Source of the DNA: Panagrolaimus kolymaensis
Lineage: Eukaryota; Nematoda; Chromadorea; Rhabditida; Panagrolaimidae
DNA length: 64,000 nt
Direction: 5' to 3'
Assembly (NCBI GenBank): GCA_028622995.1
Contig: JAJQJQ010000005.1
Span: 4,092,001 to 4,156,000 of the forward strand
Both the position numbers and the translations under genes were made by a program. The notes below the pieces were generated by a model, which saw nothing but the letters and a program-made list of their open reading frames with translations, did not search any database and had not been told where the DNA came from. Below, piece after piece: positions 9,867-22,224 of this stretch (the stretch's first letter is position 1; every line of letters begins with the position of its first letter).

Positions 9867-12614
9867 TTACTTGAGAAGAGCATTACGAAGATAAGTATTA
9901 CATTTATCAACACCACGTTTCCATGAAGAGATGTCTTCGCCAGCAAAGTCGTTGAGATCTTGTTGAAGTTGTTCGACGATAGGGCCCCATGATGGACATT
10001 TATCACAATTTTCGATGTTTAAAAAGGAGCGGAAGATCTTGTTCCAACAATCATACAATGGATAACGACTAAAAAAGAAGAAACATTAAAGATAAAAAAG
10101 AAAAGTTAAAAAAGCTCACCGTTTAAGCACTTGAACAAAGACATAAGATTTTTTGCTTTCAAAGAAGTAAGTTCGCATATATTCATTGAACATCAGAACA
10201 TGAATAGTGCCAACATATCCATAGAAATCTGTTTGATAGGTCCATGGGCGTCCTTCTTGCATTTCAGTACAATCAAAACCATTAGTACCAGCACGACCTT
10301 TGAATGTTGTATCAGGATAATAGCACATATCGATAGCACGGCCCCAGTCAATAAGCTTAACAAATGGTTTCTTGTATTGAAGATGCGGAAGCTCTTGAGT
10401 CAAATGTTGAACGATGACGAAATTATCAGGCTTAATATCAGCATGAATAATTTTGACTTGATGAACATAGTTGAGGATTTCAGCTATCTGAGCACCAATG
10501 AAAGCAACGAGCATCCCATCCATAAACGAGTTGGTTTCTTTGTAAGCATTAGCAAGATTGAGGAGACTTTGCATTGGATGAAATTCATAAATCAATGCAG
10601 AAGCGTTGCTAAAGATGAAAGCATCACGGATTGACATAACAAAGGGTTGGATTTCAACAGGAAGACGACATGATAAGGACTTGCAAACATAGACTTCCCA
10701 TGGGCACGATGGCATTTCAAGTTTGACAGCATATTCTTTGGAATCTTCACCCTTTGCTTTGAAAACTCTTGCGAAACCACCTTGAGCGATGAATTCGAGC
10801 ACCTTGAATTTCTCCCCACCAAGATTAACAGATTGACCAACGGAAAAAGGAGGGCACTTTGTAGTCTAAAAAGTTGAAATGAAAAGAAAGTTTGATAAGC
10901 TTTGAAAATATACCAGGAATTCATGTTGTTCGACCATGGGTGGTGCTTCTTGAAGGACTTTTTGACGTTCTGTTTCACTCCAAGGATTAATTCCAGATTT
11001 GATTTGGGCTTCAGGCATAACACTAATATCATGAGTTGTTCCATCCAAGTCGTCTACTGGAGCGATTGACATACGACTGATAGCTTCAGAAAGTGGTGGA
11101 AGCGGCTTTTGACGAGGTGAGTTAACACTAACAGCTTTTTCCACTGTAGGAGCGAACGTGAACGGTTGATCATCAGGCGTTTTAGCAGAAGGAAAGGTTG
11201 CTAAAAAAGGAAAGAGATTACGTTAAAAGTAATGATAAGATAAAGCCAAACCTGTTGGAGAAACTTCAAAGTCAGGGACACTTGCTCGACCACCCGTTGG
11301 AGTTGAAGATGCACGACATTCAGCTTGCTTGTTTAAACCAGCCACAGTAAGATCATCTTTATCAAAATCATAAACTTTAGCAGGAGCCATGGGTTTCTTG
11401 AAAGTAGCAACATCGCCAAAAGGATTATCATATTCGATTTCATCATCAGAATCACTACGATTTCTTGCTTTCTTAGTAACAGGAGAATCTGAGATATAAG
11501 TTGCGTTTGCAGGAGACGTGCGAACATGAGCGACATTAGCTTGAGCCCGAAGAGTTGAAATAGGAGTTGACATCTTATTTGGAATAAGTGAAGGTTCTTC
11601 TTCAGCAAAAACACTAAAGTCTTTATCATTTTCTTTAACAGCAGGTTGAACCGGAGCTGGAGGAACTTGTTCATGAACTTCTTGAGAGAGAGGAAGTGTT
11701 TCACCAAAAGCATCACATGCATTACGATAAAGATGAGCTGTGAATGAATAATTGGCAGCAGGAGCTTTGGAAACAACATGTTGAGGACGAGAAGCGAAGC
11801 TGGAAGGTGATGCGTTCTTAGGCAGAGAGTTTTCATCAGCACGTTTTGAACTAGAATCATTGGAAGATGACGTCAAAGATGAACCATTGCTTGAGCGAGT
11901 AGAGTTTGTACGTTCACTTTCTTCATTGACCACAGCTAAAGGAACACGAAGAGGAGTATTTCCACCGATTTTGTCAAGGAAGTTGACCGTTTCACCATCA
12001 TCAATCTGTTTGACACCAAGTTCTTTGCTGAGATCGCTAAAACACAAATAATTGAAAAAGTTAAAATTTGAGCTAAAAAACTAACTTGAAAAGCAATTGA
12101 ACATCTCTAGAGTTATCCAATTCTTGAAAAGCAAGTTTTCGAATGGTATCAAAACCAACATGATCCTTGTTTTGAACATGATGAACAGCCCATAGACGAT
12201 AAAAATCAAGATTGTTTTTGAAGTACCCAAGACCAACAAGTTTTTGAAACACGGCATCGTATCCTAATGAAAGGCTTGTTCTTGCCTGAAAATAAAATAT
12301 GTATTTTTACAGATGAAAAAGATACAAAGCAAACTTACGAAAATGTCCCATGCATCCAAAATTCTTGGATCTTTACGGTAGTAGCATTTTTCATCAGAGA
12401 ACCTTGTAAGAAATTCAGTGACCATGTTCTTTGTGATTTTCTTATGTTCTTCACCAACATGCTTGTTGACATTTCCAATGATGTCCAACAAGAACGTGAA
12501 CTGATCTTCTTCAGTACCAAACTTCTTAGCAATTCTAAAAAATTTACGCAATAAAACATCATATAAAGATATCAATGTTAAGACTTACTCAAAAACATCA
12601 AACTTGGAAGACAT
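9867..12614 (-). CDS. bub-1: spindle-assembly-checkpoint kinase BUB1
   Basis: Exons 12614-12589, 12534-12339, 12285-12086, 12036-11252, 11200-10914, 10865-10120 and 10068-9867 join to 813 aa. BUB1 acts at kinetochores, where it scaffolds the checkpoint and phosphorylates histone H2A. Residues ~1-140 are a Mad3/BUB1-type TPR region (YRKDPRILDAWDIF, NNLDFYRLWAVHHVQNKD). The low-complexity middle contains a KEN motif (275-277) followed at once by FSVFAE (281-286), which fits the CDC20-binding ABBA consensus Fx[ILV][FHY]x[DE]. The C-terminal kinase has QGGFARVF, AVKLE (Lys ~546), HADIKPDNF (Asp ~641) and DWG (~671) in the DFG position, where BUB1 kinases are often non-standard. Other BUB1-type features include TNGFDCTEM and PWTYQTDFYG. 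It ends 138 bp from the convergent gene at 8741-9729 and starts 665 bp from the divergent gene at 13280. Confidence 0.95.
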
Positions 12615-13279
12615 GATGAGATAGATAAAGCGCGAAAATGACCTTAAAATTTGAACATTATGTTGAGAATATCATATAAAAAAAAGTATTCGAAGGCACG
12701 AGAGAGAAAAAATGGGAAAGGCGAAGATGGAAGGAAATAATATTTTTTTAAATAGTGTCAGATCAAACGAAGACACAAAAATGGCAAAGTTGAAAATTAA
12801 AAAAAAAAGCAGGTTGAAGTATTAATTTTTTAGAGAACAAAAAAAAGTAAAGTTGTGAAGATTGAAATGAGCAATGTTCGAAACTTTTTCTTAGAAAAAT
12901 TGAAATTTCTGACTCCCGCTCTTTATCTCTCGCCTAGATGTAAACTCTTGAAACGATTTTTATATGGAGCTAAAGCATTTGAAATCGCAATCTCGCAGAA
13001 CTTTTCATTACAAATTGTGTGTATCTCAAAAAAAAATTTACCAATCAATTTTTCAATTATCTTTTTTCCTTTTGAACACATTTATTTAGCTTCAACAAAT
13101 CCCTTTTTTGATAGCGGAATAATTTACATTTGCGTAAAAAGGTTAGTTTTTTTTATTATCACTTTTCTCATTTTCAATTTTCCAATAATCGTCGACTTAA
13201 CTTTTTTTTGAAATCCTCGTGATTAAAAAATTGTAAATTCAAATCTTTCTTTTTTGTTACTAATTTGATTCAATTTTAG
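12615..13279. promoter_or_regulatory. intergenic region between divergent genes
   Basis: 665 bp between the starts of bub-1 (minus) and the SAC3-domain gene (plus). A TTTTAG directly precedes the ATG at 13280, so that mRNA is probably trans-spliced there or has an upstream non-coding exon. I see no coding exon in between. It should hold both promoters. Confidence 0.4.
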
Positions 13280-15567
13280 ATGAATGCTGAAAATTCTTCT
13301 GCAGCTTCTATGTCATCGAATATAAATCCATATTGGGCTGAGGCCGAAGCTCGTCTTCGAAATGCTGGTGTTGTTACATCTAAACCACCTGATCAAAATC
13401 CAACCAATTATGCTTATCCAACGCCTCCTGTTTATCCATTTTATGGTGCATCTCCTTATGCTAGTGTGGCAATGCCAAGTGTTGCAGAATCTGCATACAA
13501 TTGGCCGACTATGCAACAATATCCTCCTGCACCACCGCCACCTCAACATCGCCCGGCTTTATTTCAACTAAGACCTCAGCGAATGGATAACTCCAGAGTT
13601 CCCTTCAGTAAGTTTTATTTTATTCTTATTTTTATTTATGATTTATTTGTGTTTAGATTATGGTGCTCAACAACATCGTCCTCAGCGTTTCAGCATGTCT
13701 TTTGCAAAAACCCAAAATGGTATGTTGTTTTTTTAATTTTTTATTTATGATTACTTTACTATAGGTAATGCCAATCGTTTTGCTACTTCAAATCCTTTAG
13801 CTGCTATGGATGATACACTCGGCCATCCAAATACTGGTTTTTTTCTCCGGGGACGTCATCCACCATCTTTAAAGTAATTATTACAATACAGCTTTATATT
13901 TATCTTTTATTTTTTAGGGAATACGTCAACCGAGCACTTGCGCATCCAAAATCATCCGAAGAAAGAACTCGATGTGAAAACTATCTTTACTCAAAAATTG
14001 AACCTTTACTTCTTTCTGGTGCTGTTTTTCATGTACGTTGGGAAAATGAAGCGCTTCCACATGAAAAGAACTATGAGCTGATTCCATCTTGGACTCCTTC
14101 TGCTACACTTAAATCAAATAATTCGTCGGTTCCTAATAAACGAGAAAAGGATAATCGAAAACATGATTCTTCTTTTACACGTTTCTCAGGTCCTGATATA
14201 CCTCTTGTCGTTCCTCCTCCTCGTAACTTTTTTTCGTCAAAATCTCCAACACCAATCATACAACGTGGTACTAAGACGAACAAAAAACGTAAGAATGACT
14301 TTCTTGGTTCTCGTTTCGATGATGCTGTTGACATGTTTGATCCAAAAAAATTGAAAGGAGAAAAATTCGGTACTAATCACACGGAGAATTGGTTCGAAGA
14401 TTGGATTGATTCTAGAAAGAGTAAAACAAGGTTGTCAAGTTCTGTGAATATCATGTCTTTACAAGAACGGCCATATCGTCGAAAGGCAATATGTCCTCTT
14501 AATGATGGAAGTCGTTTAGCTCGTTCTTTTCCTAAGGTGTTAAATAGTCTAGGTCAGGGTTTGGTGGATGAGTATTTCAATCGTAATGAAGGAAGGTTCG
14601 ATCCAAATGATTGCAATGAAATTAATGGAACATGTTATGAAATAGAAAAGAAGTTCTTCCGTTTGACAAAGGTTTGTTCTCTTTTATTAATTATTTCTTT
14701 CCTAATCTTATTTTTTTAGAAACCTGAAGCATCTGAAATTCGTCCGTTGAGTGTTTTGAAAAAATCTTTTAATCGTTTACAGGAAATGGCAAGAGATTCG
14801 TCGAAGTACAAATATGTTTGTGATCAACTTCGTGCTATCCGACAAGATCTCACTGTAAGTTTTAATTTATTTTTTTATGTTTTTGTACTATTCTTTTTTA
14901 GGTTCAAAAAATACGTAATGAATTTACTGTTTCTGTTTATGAATTTCATGCTAGGTTGACGCTTGAAAATAAAGATTTATGTGAGTTTAATCAATGTCAA
15001 TCACAGCTGCGTCATTTGTATGATGATATTCCTGGATGTAAAAATGAAGTAATTTATTTCTTTTCTTTTTTTCGAATTTTTTTAAAAATACTTTTAATTT
15101 TCAGTTTGAATTTACTGCCTATAGGTTGTTATATTTTATCCTTACTGAAGATGACCAAGACATATTATCACTTCTTAATGATTTGGATTCCAAAGCTAGA
15201 AAATCACCGTCTATTTCGCTTGCTATTAAAGTTCATGATGCATTTCTCAAAAGCCATCACATTCGTTTGTTCAAGCTTTATCATAATACTCCAAGAATGT
15301 GTGGTAATGTTATGGATTTGTTTTTGGATCGTGAACGGCGAAGATTTATTAAGATTGTTCGTGCAAGGTTGGTTTTTTGCTTTCTTTATTGATTTCATAA
15401 AGATCCTTTTTACTTTTAGCTATCATCCATTTCTCGAGGTCAGTGTTCTTTCAAATTGGTTTCAATTTAGCTCCGAAAAGGATTTTGCTGAGTATATGAA
15501 GGCTGAAGGAATTGCAATTACACCTGGTTCAAAAACGGAACCAAAGAAATGGTCAATAAAATCTTGA
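13280..15567 (+). CDS. LENG8/Thp3-like SAC3/GANP/PCI-domain protein
   Basis: Exons 13280-13607, 13657-13719, 13765-13873, 13918-14671, 14720-14854, 14902-15048, 15105-15367 and 15420-15567 give 648 aa. The family links transcription, mRNA export and splicing through a SAC3/GANP domain; yeast Thp3 and animal LENG8 are the closest relatives I can name. The first ~120 residues are Pro/Tyr/Gln-rich ([17 protein letters not shown]). A basic middle region contains [19 protein letters not shown], and [27 protein letters not shown] follows in pieces. The SAC3 core starts near 426 with [17 protein letters not shown], then [40 protein letters not shown] and [13 protein letters not shown]. These strings match the LENG8/SAC3 signature closely. 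The ending is slightly short of a full winged helix, so a C-terminal truncation relative to vertebrate LENG8 is possible. Confidence 0.88.
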
Positions 15568-16441
15568 ATTCCATCATGCAACTTCTTCTTCCTTCGCTCA
15601 AAAATTTTCAGGTTTATCATTTCAAAAAATGGGAAGTGGAAGGAACTTTTCAATCTAATGTTGACAACTTTTCAAATAAGTCCACGGGTGTAACAGAAAT
15701 ATTTTCTTCGAGATGTATCTAACTTGTTAGGTTTATATATGTTTTTTACTTTATTTTTTCGTTTCATGTTTAAAGTTTTATAAAAAAATCCAAAAAATCA
15801 AACTAGTGTTATTTTATATTTTGTTTATTGTATTTTTTCTCTTATTTTGTTTGCCAAATAAAAAAATTTAAAAAAGCTAATTTTATCATTGGAACCTTGA
15901 TGAGGTCTTTCGACTATTTCTTCATCTAATGGAAGTGTTGTTGAAGAAAGTAACTTCTTTTTTGTGGTAATCGAAGCTGATCTTTTGTTTTTGTCTCATT
16001 TGCATTTTCTTTTATATGACCATCTTTGGCTTTTTTTTTTGCGAGGTTTTATTATATAATGTTCATTGATATTAAAGCCGCTTTTAATGATCTAGCGATA
16101 TTATCGATATTTTGATGTTTATTTTTTACCCCAAATAAACCCTTTTCTCATCGTTTATGACATTTGATTTTAGGATCCACTAGGTAATGCTAGTATATGT
16201 CTGTGCTTTTTTTCATGTGGGATTAAACTTGGCGTGGCTTATCCCAATCATTAATGATTTGTTATTTATTTCAACTTTGCAAAAACAGAAAGAAAATAAT
16301 TTATTATTGTTACATCTGGATTAAAAAAAGAACTAATAAAAAGTAAATAAATTTTACAAAAAAAACTTTCCATGAAACAATTAAATATTTACAAAATAAA
16401 TTTTACCAAACTTGCAAAATATAAGCTTTTTGAATAGCATT
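15568..16441. other. intergenic between convergent genes
   Basis: About 870 bp between the 3' ends of the SAC3-domain gene (plus) and the acidic membrane protein gene (minus). Long T and A runs and several AATAAA-like strings fit two poly(A) regions. No further gene seen. Confidence 0.4.
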
Positions 16442-19400
16442 TTAGATACGTTGTTTTTCACCATCAACTGTGACAATAGAAAGTGGTGGAGGTCGAGCAA
16501 TATGAACTTTAGGTGGTAAAGCAGCGGTTGTATGTTGTGGAAGAATGTTAGTTTGAGGTGGCGAATAAAATGCCCAATAAAGTTTGAAAATTAATAAAAT
16601 AAGTGTAATAACGCCACAGATAATTAGGATAGCGGGACTGATAGAAAGAGTGATCACCATATTATTTCCAAGGATATTAGAATATTTAACTTTCTCAGGT
16701 TGATTCTTTTCTTCAGATAAATGTTTCATTTCTAAAGCTTGTGGAACCTCAGCTACGGTTTCTTCATCCTTTGTATCAACCAATGGAGCTTTAGCTTGGT
16801 TTAAGCTGCTGTCATCAACCATTGGAATATCAATGATTGCAATTACTGGTTTATCCTTTTCTTCTGATGATTCACTTGATGATGAATCTTCTTTATCTTC
16901 TTCACTCGAACCATCATAAATCAATGTGATTTTATTTTTTGATGTAATTACAACTTTTTGTGGTGTATCGTAATCGGGATTATTGTAATCATCACTACTG
17001 AAAAAAAAAATTAATAATTTGTGCTAGCTAATCTGAGTCTTTTTACCTTTCAGCTTGTGTCATAATTTTCTTCCATTCTTTCGGAATTCCACCTTCAGGT
17101 TCAACCATAATAGGACCATCGCTATTTTGAATACCCAAAAGCTGACTTAATAAATGTTGCTTTTTATCATCAAGTGGAATAGGATCATCATATTCTGGAA
17201 CAAACAAAGGTTCTTGATCACTTCCAGCTTTATTATTACGATGCTTGGAATTTCGACCATTGTTGTCTCTTTCCATTGCATCCGCAACCGTTCTAAGCAC
17301 ACCAAATTCTTCCTCTGAACTTTCAGGAACAGTATCCCTTGAATATGATTCTTCAAAACTTTCTGTGGATTCACTTTGATCAGAACCATGAATGCTTCGT
17401 TTCTTAACTTTTGATTTATCCAAAGTTTCTTTGACTTCTTTAATTAGATTATTTTCTTTGGGACTAAATTCGCGATAAGTTGGTTTTAGAATTGTAAACT
17501 TTTTATGGCCTTGAATTGGATCTTTAAGTTCTTCGACCACGATGTAATCAGGATTGTCTTCCTTTTTAGCTGCCGCATCAACATCATCTTGAATTTTTTC
17601 GAGAACATTGTAATCATTTTCTGATTTTTCATCTTCAGGTTGATGAGGAAGTTCAGATTCATCATCGCTAATTACTTTAGGCATCATACCTGTTTTATGA
17701 TCGATTGAAAAATCATCGTCGCTTATTTCACTTGCATATGCGGCTTGTCCCAGCTTGTCATCATCAGCCGATTTTGATTCATCTGCTTTTTCTACTTCCG
17801 AAGAAACAGTAGCATTTGAGTTGTCTTTAACGATTTCAGGCGATACAGGATCGATGGCATCGAGCATAACTTTATCTTCAGCAATTTTATCATCAGCTGG
17901 GACATATTCATCCTTTTCGATGTTTGCCGTTTCATCTTCATCTTTAAGGGTTTCCCCGCCATCGCCCTTAGTTTTAGATTCAGTTTCATCTTTGCTTTCA
18001 GATTCTTCTGCAACTTTTTTAGGCATATGTTGTTCAATGGGAAGTTCTTCAGGTGATCGATCATTGTTTTTTTCAACTTCGCTTTCTTCTTTAGGCTCGA
18101 TTGGAAGATCTTCAGGGTTACGAGGTTTCGTCTCTTCTGCAGTCATAACAGGTTTCAAACCTTCATCTTCTGACATATCAGCAGCTGGCTTTTCAGCTTC
18201 TTCGTCATCATCATCATTTTGAGGTGACATTTCATTACCAACTTCTATTTTTTCTTCTTTATCTTCGGTTTCCATTTCCTCATCATTTTGTTTAGCTTCA
18301 GGAATTTGTTCATTTTGGACATTTTTACTGTCGCTTTCATCTTCATCTTTTTCTACATTGTCCGAATTCATGCCTTTGTCATTTAGTTGATCTTCAAGAA
18401 CTTCTTCTTTTTGACCTTTATCAGCTGGAATTTCTTCGTTTTCATCTACAATATCGGTTGCTTTTTCATTATCCTCTGATTTAACTTCACTATTTTTCTT
18501 TTTGGCATCATCATTTGGTTCCGCTTCTTCCTTCTTTTTGGGTTCCTCACTTTCATTTTCTTTAGGTGCTTCTTTTTCCAATGCTGGAACATCTTTTTTT
18601 AACATTTCAGAAACTTCAGGGACTTCATCAGCAGATTGCATTACTTCTTTATTTTCTGCACTGCTTCCAAAATCCTTTTCATCTTCTTTTGCTGGCAAAA
18701 TTGTGACTTCATTACCCATTTCCATTTTTGGAGCTGCTCGAGCTTCATCTTTAAAAGCATTAAGGGCAACTTTAGCATCAGCTTCAATCTCAGAAGTTGA
18801 AATTGCAATTGGATCATCTTTGAGAGATTTTATTCCAACATCATCTATGAGTGATTCAACAACATCCACTGGCGTTTGGCTTTCATCCTCATCTTCTTCA
18901 GAATTAGTTTCATTGGAAACCAAAGAGGAATCTTTGCTTCGTTTATAAAGTCGGTCAGGATAATCAATATATGTGATTTCTTCAACTACGGTAGCTGGTG
19001 GTGGACCAAATAATGCCCCAAGCGCTGAATCAACGGCATAATCAATTTCAGGGTTTCCAGTGAAACGCTTCTTTTTAACGATTACATCTTTTGGTTGTTC
19101 AGGTATTTGATATGCTGGAAATGTTGTTGCATTTTTATCTTCAATTCCAAGATCTTCTTGTGCATCTTCGGATGGAGATTCTTCTTCTTCAGTGGAATTA
19201 CTTTTGGTTTCAATGTGGTCAATTTTAGATTTGTCTTCGGGAATTTTTTCAATTGCCTCATCTTCGTCTTTTGTGAGATCACCTTTTTTCATACTTTTTG
19301 CAACATCTTCATTTCCTGCAACCACTTTAGCTGTGGCAATATCTTTCGAAGGTACTACTTTAGTTACAACAACTTTAGTATCATTTTTTGATGGCGCAGA

Positions 19401-19529
19401 AGTCGTGGTTGAAACATTTGAAATCACTGCAACTGTGGTTGCTGTTGAAGATGAAGCGGCTGCATTGGTGAGTGTTACAATAACGGCAAATATAGGAATA
19501 ACGACTAATAATAGCCTTAAAACATTCAT
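16442..19529 (-). CDS. large acidic single-pass membrane protein
   Basis: Two exons, 19529-17047 and 16997-16442, encode 1012 aa. Residues ~1-23 are a signal peptide (MNVLRLLLVVIPIFAVIVTL), a Ser/Thr-rich stretch follows, and most of the next 800 residues are low-complexity and very rich in Glu, Asp, Lys and Ser, with no folded domain I recognise. Short ordered islands stand out: KKRFTGNPEIDYAVDSALGA at about 150-170, and LLSQLLGIQNSDGPIMVEPE near the end of exon 1. A hydrophobic helix at about 941-966 (LSISPAILIICGVITLILLI) and a Pro-rich ~45-residue tail follow. The topology is therefore type I: a long acidic extracellular or luminal part with a short cytoplasmic tail. An AG acceptor five bases before the ATG supports the start. 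Function unknown; a matrix- or calcium-binding role is only a guess from composition. Confidence 0.85.
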
Positions 19530-20448
19530 TTCTGGAAAAAAATCTAGCCATTATTGCTTGAAATTTGACTATGCTAAACTTACTTAAAGTCTTCAGGAAG
19601 TTTTGAATTTAAAAAATACAAACTTTTACATTTAATAAAATCACAAAAAAATTAATGATCGTTTGGCGATTATTTTTCTTCTAAAAAAATTGTATTTTAT
19701 TTTAAAATTGTTTATCCGCTTTAAAATAGATGGATTTATAAAAAAATACTCTTTTTTGGATAACACAAGGGTCGTTTACAATAATGTTTTTGACGATGAT
19801 GATGAAAAATATCTGTGTTTGGTTGGGTATTATTTACTTACTAACTAATAACAACTTTTTAATGGCCAAAAAAGCGAGCAGCGATGTGAGGATTAATGCA
19901 TTAAAACAACCGGTAAACGAGAACAAAAAATGTGGATATAACCATTTTCGTGGTGACGATGATGATCATGAGATGATGATTTTAATGGGGGTTATTTTGC
20001 ATGTATGATGTGATGGCTCTTTTTTTTAAAGAGGGAATAAAGCCTCATATGAGAAAGTTGTGAAAATTTTTAAATTTGATTTCAATTTTGATTGTACAAA
20101 AAAGATTATGTTTAAAGACGAGTTTTATTTTAAAATATCTTTATGAATCAAAACAAAAAAAAAGGAAATATAAAAAAGAATATTGAGGATTTGTTTGGAT
20201 TGAGAACGCAAGATGATCTCAGTTAAAATTTTAGGTGAATTTTTTTAGCCGTTATGTTTATTACCCTTACAATAAAATTTTATGAGCTTAGCTTATCCGT
20301 TAAACTCTCTCCTCAATATTCCCTTTTTTAATTATTAAATACAAGCAAATATTATTTATAATAAAATTGAAAGCTTTAAAAAAAGAAATACATTCAAGCT
20401 TTTTTATTTTTTCGTTGTAAATCAAACATGAGCCTCTCAAAACTTTCG
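19530..20448. other. intergenic, no gene seen
   Basis: About 900 bp upstream of the acidic membrane protein gene and downstream of the C2 protein gene. A GTAAGT donor near 19585 and an AG near 19535 on the minus strand could mark a small 5' UTR intron. No other feature was recognised. Confidence 0.4.
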
Positions 20449-22224
20449 TCACCTTGAAGGTGGTCCAGCAACTAATGGTAGCCATCTAGAAACTTTAGAT
20501 TGGCCTCTCAAAGCTTCCTTCCAAATTTTTGCACCATGTCCAGCATTTTCACCCAAATTGGCTGTACCAAGAATTTTTCCGCATGAATCCACAACAATTA
20601 AATCCATTTTACATTTCCCAATAAGTCGAGGATCAATTTCAAAGCTTAATACTTCATTCCAAATTGGGCAAACACAATTCTTTTTAATAGTGGTTTTTTT
20701 CTTTTTAAGGGTTTTTCCATCAAAGCTTAAAACAGCTTTAACTAATGCACTTGGAGGAGCATTGTCACTGCGTTGCAAGCCGCTGGCTTGTTGAATGCTA
20801 ACGGAAAGTCTTTGAGCGCTTGAAAGATATTGTAAACAAATATTAATTTCACCGCTTCGATTTTCTTTTTCATTTACTGGTTCTAAATCAAGCCAAAGAA
20901 TGAGATCATCGGATGGACGGAGTTCTGATAAAACAAGTGTGGAGCGAGCATGTTTGATTACGGTAAAACCCGAATTTTCAGTGGAAACTAATTCAATGAT
21001 GAGGTCCTTTTCAAGAAGTTCATCGTATGTTGTGGGAAATTTAAATTCTTCTTTTGGTAGTGGCCTATCACAATTTACTGGGCAAATTAAACGTCGTTGT
21101 TCGCCATTGAGTGAAAGCCAAAGTTCACAATCTTCCGCTGATGATAAATTTGTGGAAGCTAAAATTCATTCATAATAAATTTTTCTTTTTTACGAATTTT
21201 TTGTGTTTTTTTACCTTCAAGTATGGTTACTAAGAAATCACTTTTTTGAAAATCATAATCAAGTTGAAGTTGAATTCGAGCCGGACATGTTAAGCCCTCT
21301 TTATTAGAACCAATTGTCACAATTGAACCACGTTTTCGATATAAATCTGGTTGCAAGCTTCCTAAAAAAACAAAAAAATTAATTACATCATTAATTTTGC
21401 TTTTTTTTTGAAAAGATAAACAGCCTAATTTTCTTTTATAGAAGATGCTTTCCTTGAAGAAAAAAAAAATATATTGTAAAAATCTCTTTTTTTTATAAAT
21501 ACAAAAACATGTTTTTCCGCCGCTCAAATACAAAATAATGAATTAATCAAACGTAAGAATTTTTTGAATCTTCAAGCTTATGTAAAAAACGTGGGTAAAA
21601 GTTTCAAACGAGGTAATTAATAAAGTAAGAAAGGAAGTTGTAGTTTTATTAAGAGCTAATGAAGCTGCGCTTTAGCTTAGTAGATTGTTGGCGTAAGAAA
21701 TTTTTTTTAACTTTGCATTTTTTTATTCTTCTAAGAACACCATACAGAACATGGAGCAGCAATGAACTTTGAATTAACTTTGATTTTAAAAGAAATTGAG
21801 ACCTTTTTTTGTCTGGAACTTTTAAAAGCAATGCATTGTTACTTTATCCGAGATTGAAGCAACAAGTATCATTTTTGTTTTGTTTTTATATTTTAAACCG
21901 GAAGTACATTTCATTATATATCTTATTTTAAGATACAATACAAAAGTTTTGAAAGTTTCTTTTTTGGTTAAAGAAAAAATTATTGCTGCACATTTTTAGA
22001 TGTGAGATCTTCAAGCTTTGAGGTTTATAAAATATTTTAATCAACTTACCAATTCCCGAATCACTGCTTTTCCTTCTCTCCAAAAAGAGTAAAGCACTAT
22101 CTTCAATCTCTTGAAGGGAAGGTCGACGATCACCACATCGAGGAACTTGCAAGCTTGCTTCATCTTTAATAGCTTGTGTAATTGCTTCGGGAATACAGCT
22201 TAAACGCCGAATTGTAGAAGCCAT
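20449..22224 (-). CDS. synaptotagmin-like tandem C2 protein
   Basis: Exons 22224-22050, 21361-21215 and 21158-20449 encode 343 aa. After a ~70-residue N-terminal part (including CGDRRPSLQEIEDSALLFLE) come two C2-type beta-sandwiches, at about 82-215 and 220-343. The second is the clearer: INICLQYLSSAQRLSVSIQQ, then PIWNEVLSFEID, then IWKEALRGQSKVSRWLPL, which is the classic synaptotagmin C2B ending. Synaptotagmins act in vesicle trafficking and exocytosis. Neither C2 domain shows the usual cluster of loop aspartates (no SDPYVK-type segment), so Ca2+-independent membrane or protein binding is likely. No transmembrane helix is encoded in these exons, unlike classic synaptotagmins. An undetected upstream exon in the adjoining 5.4 kb could supply one. 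Confidence 0.85.

Noticed and set aside
17755..18948. Long Ser-rich reading frames on the plus strand
   Set aside because: They lie antisense to the acidic membrane protein. GAA/GAT-rich coding DNA automatically gives Ser/Phe-rich frames on the other strand, and no start context, splice sites or family match supports them.
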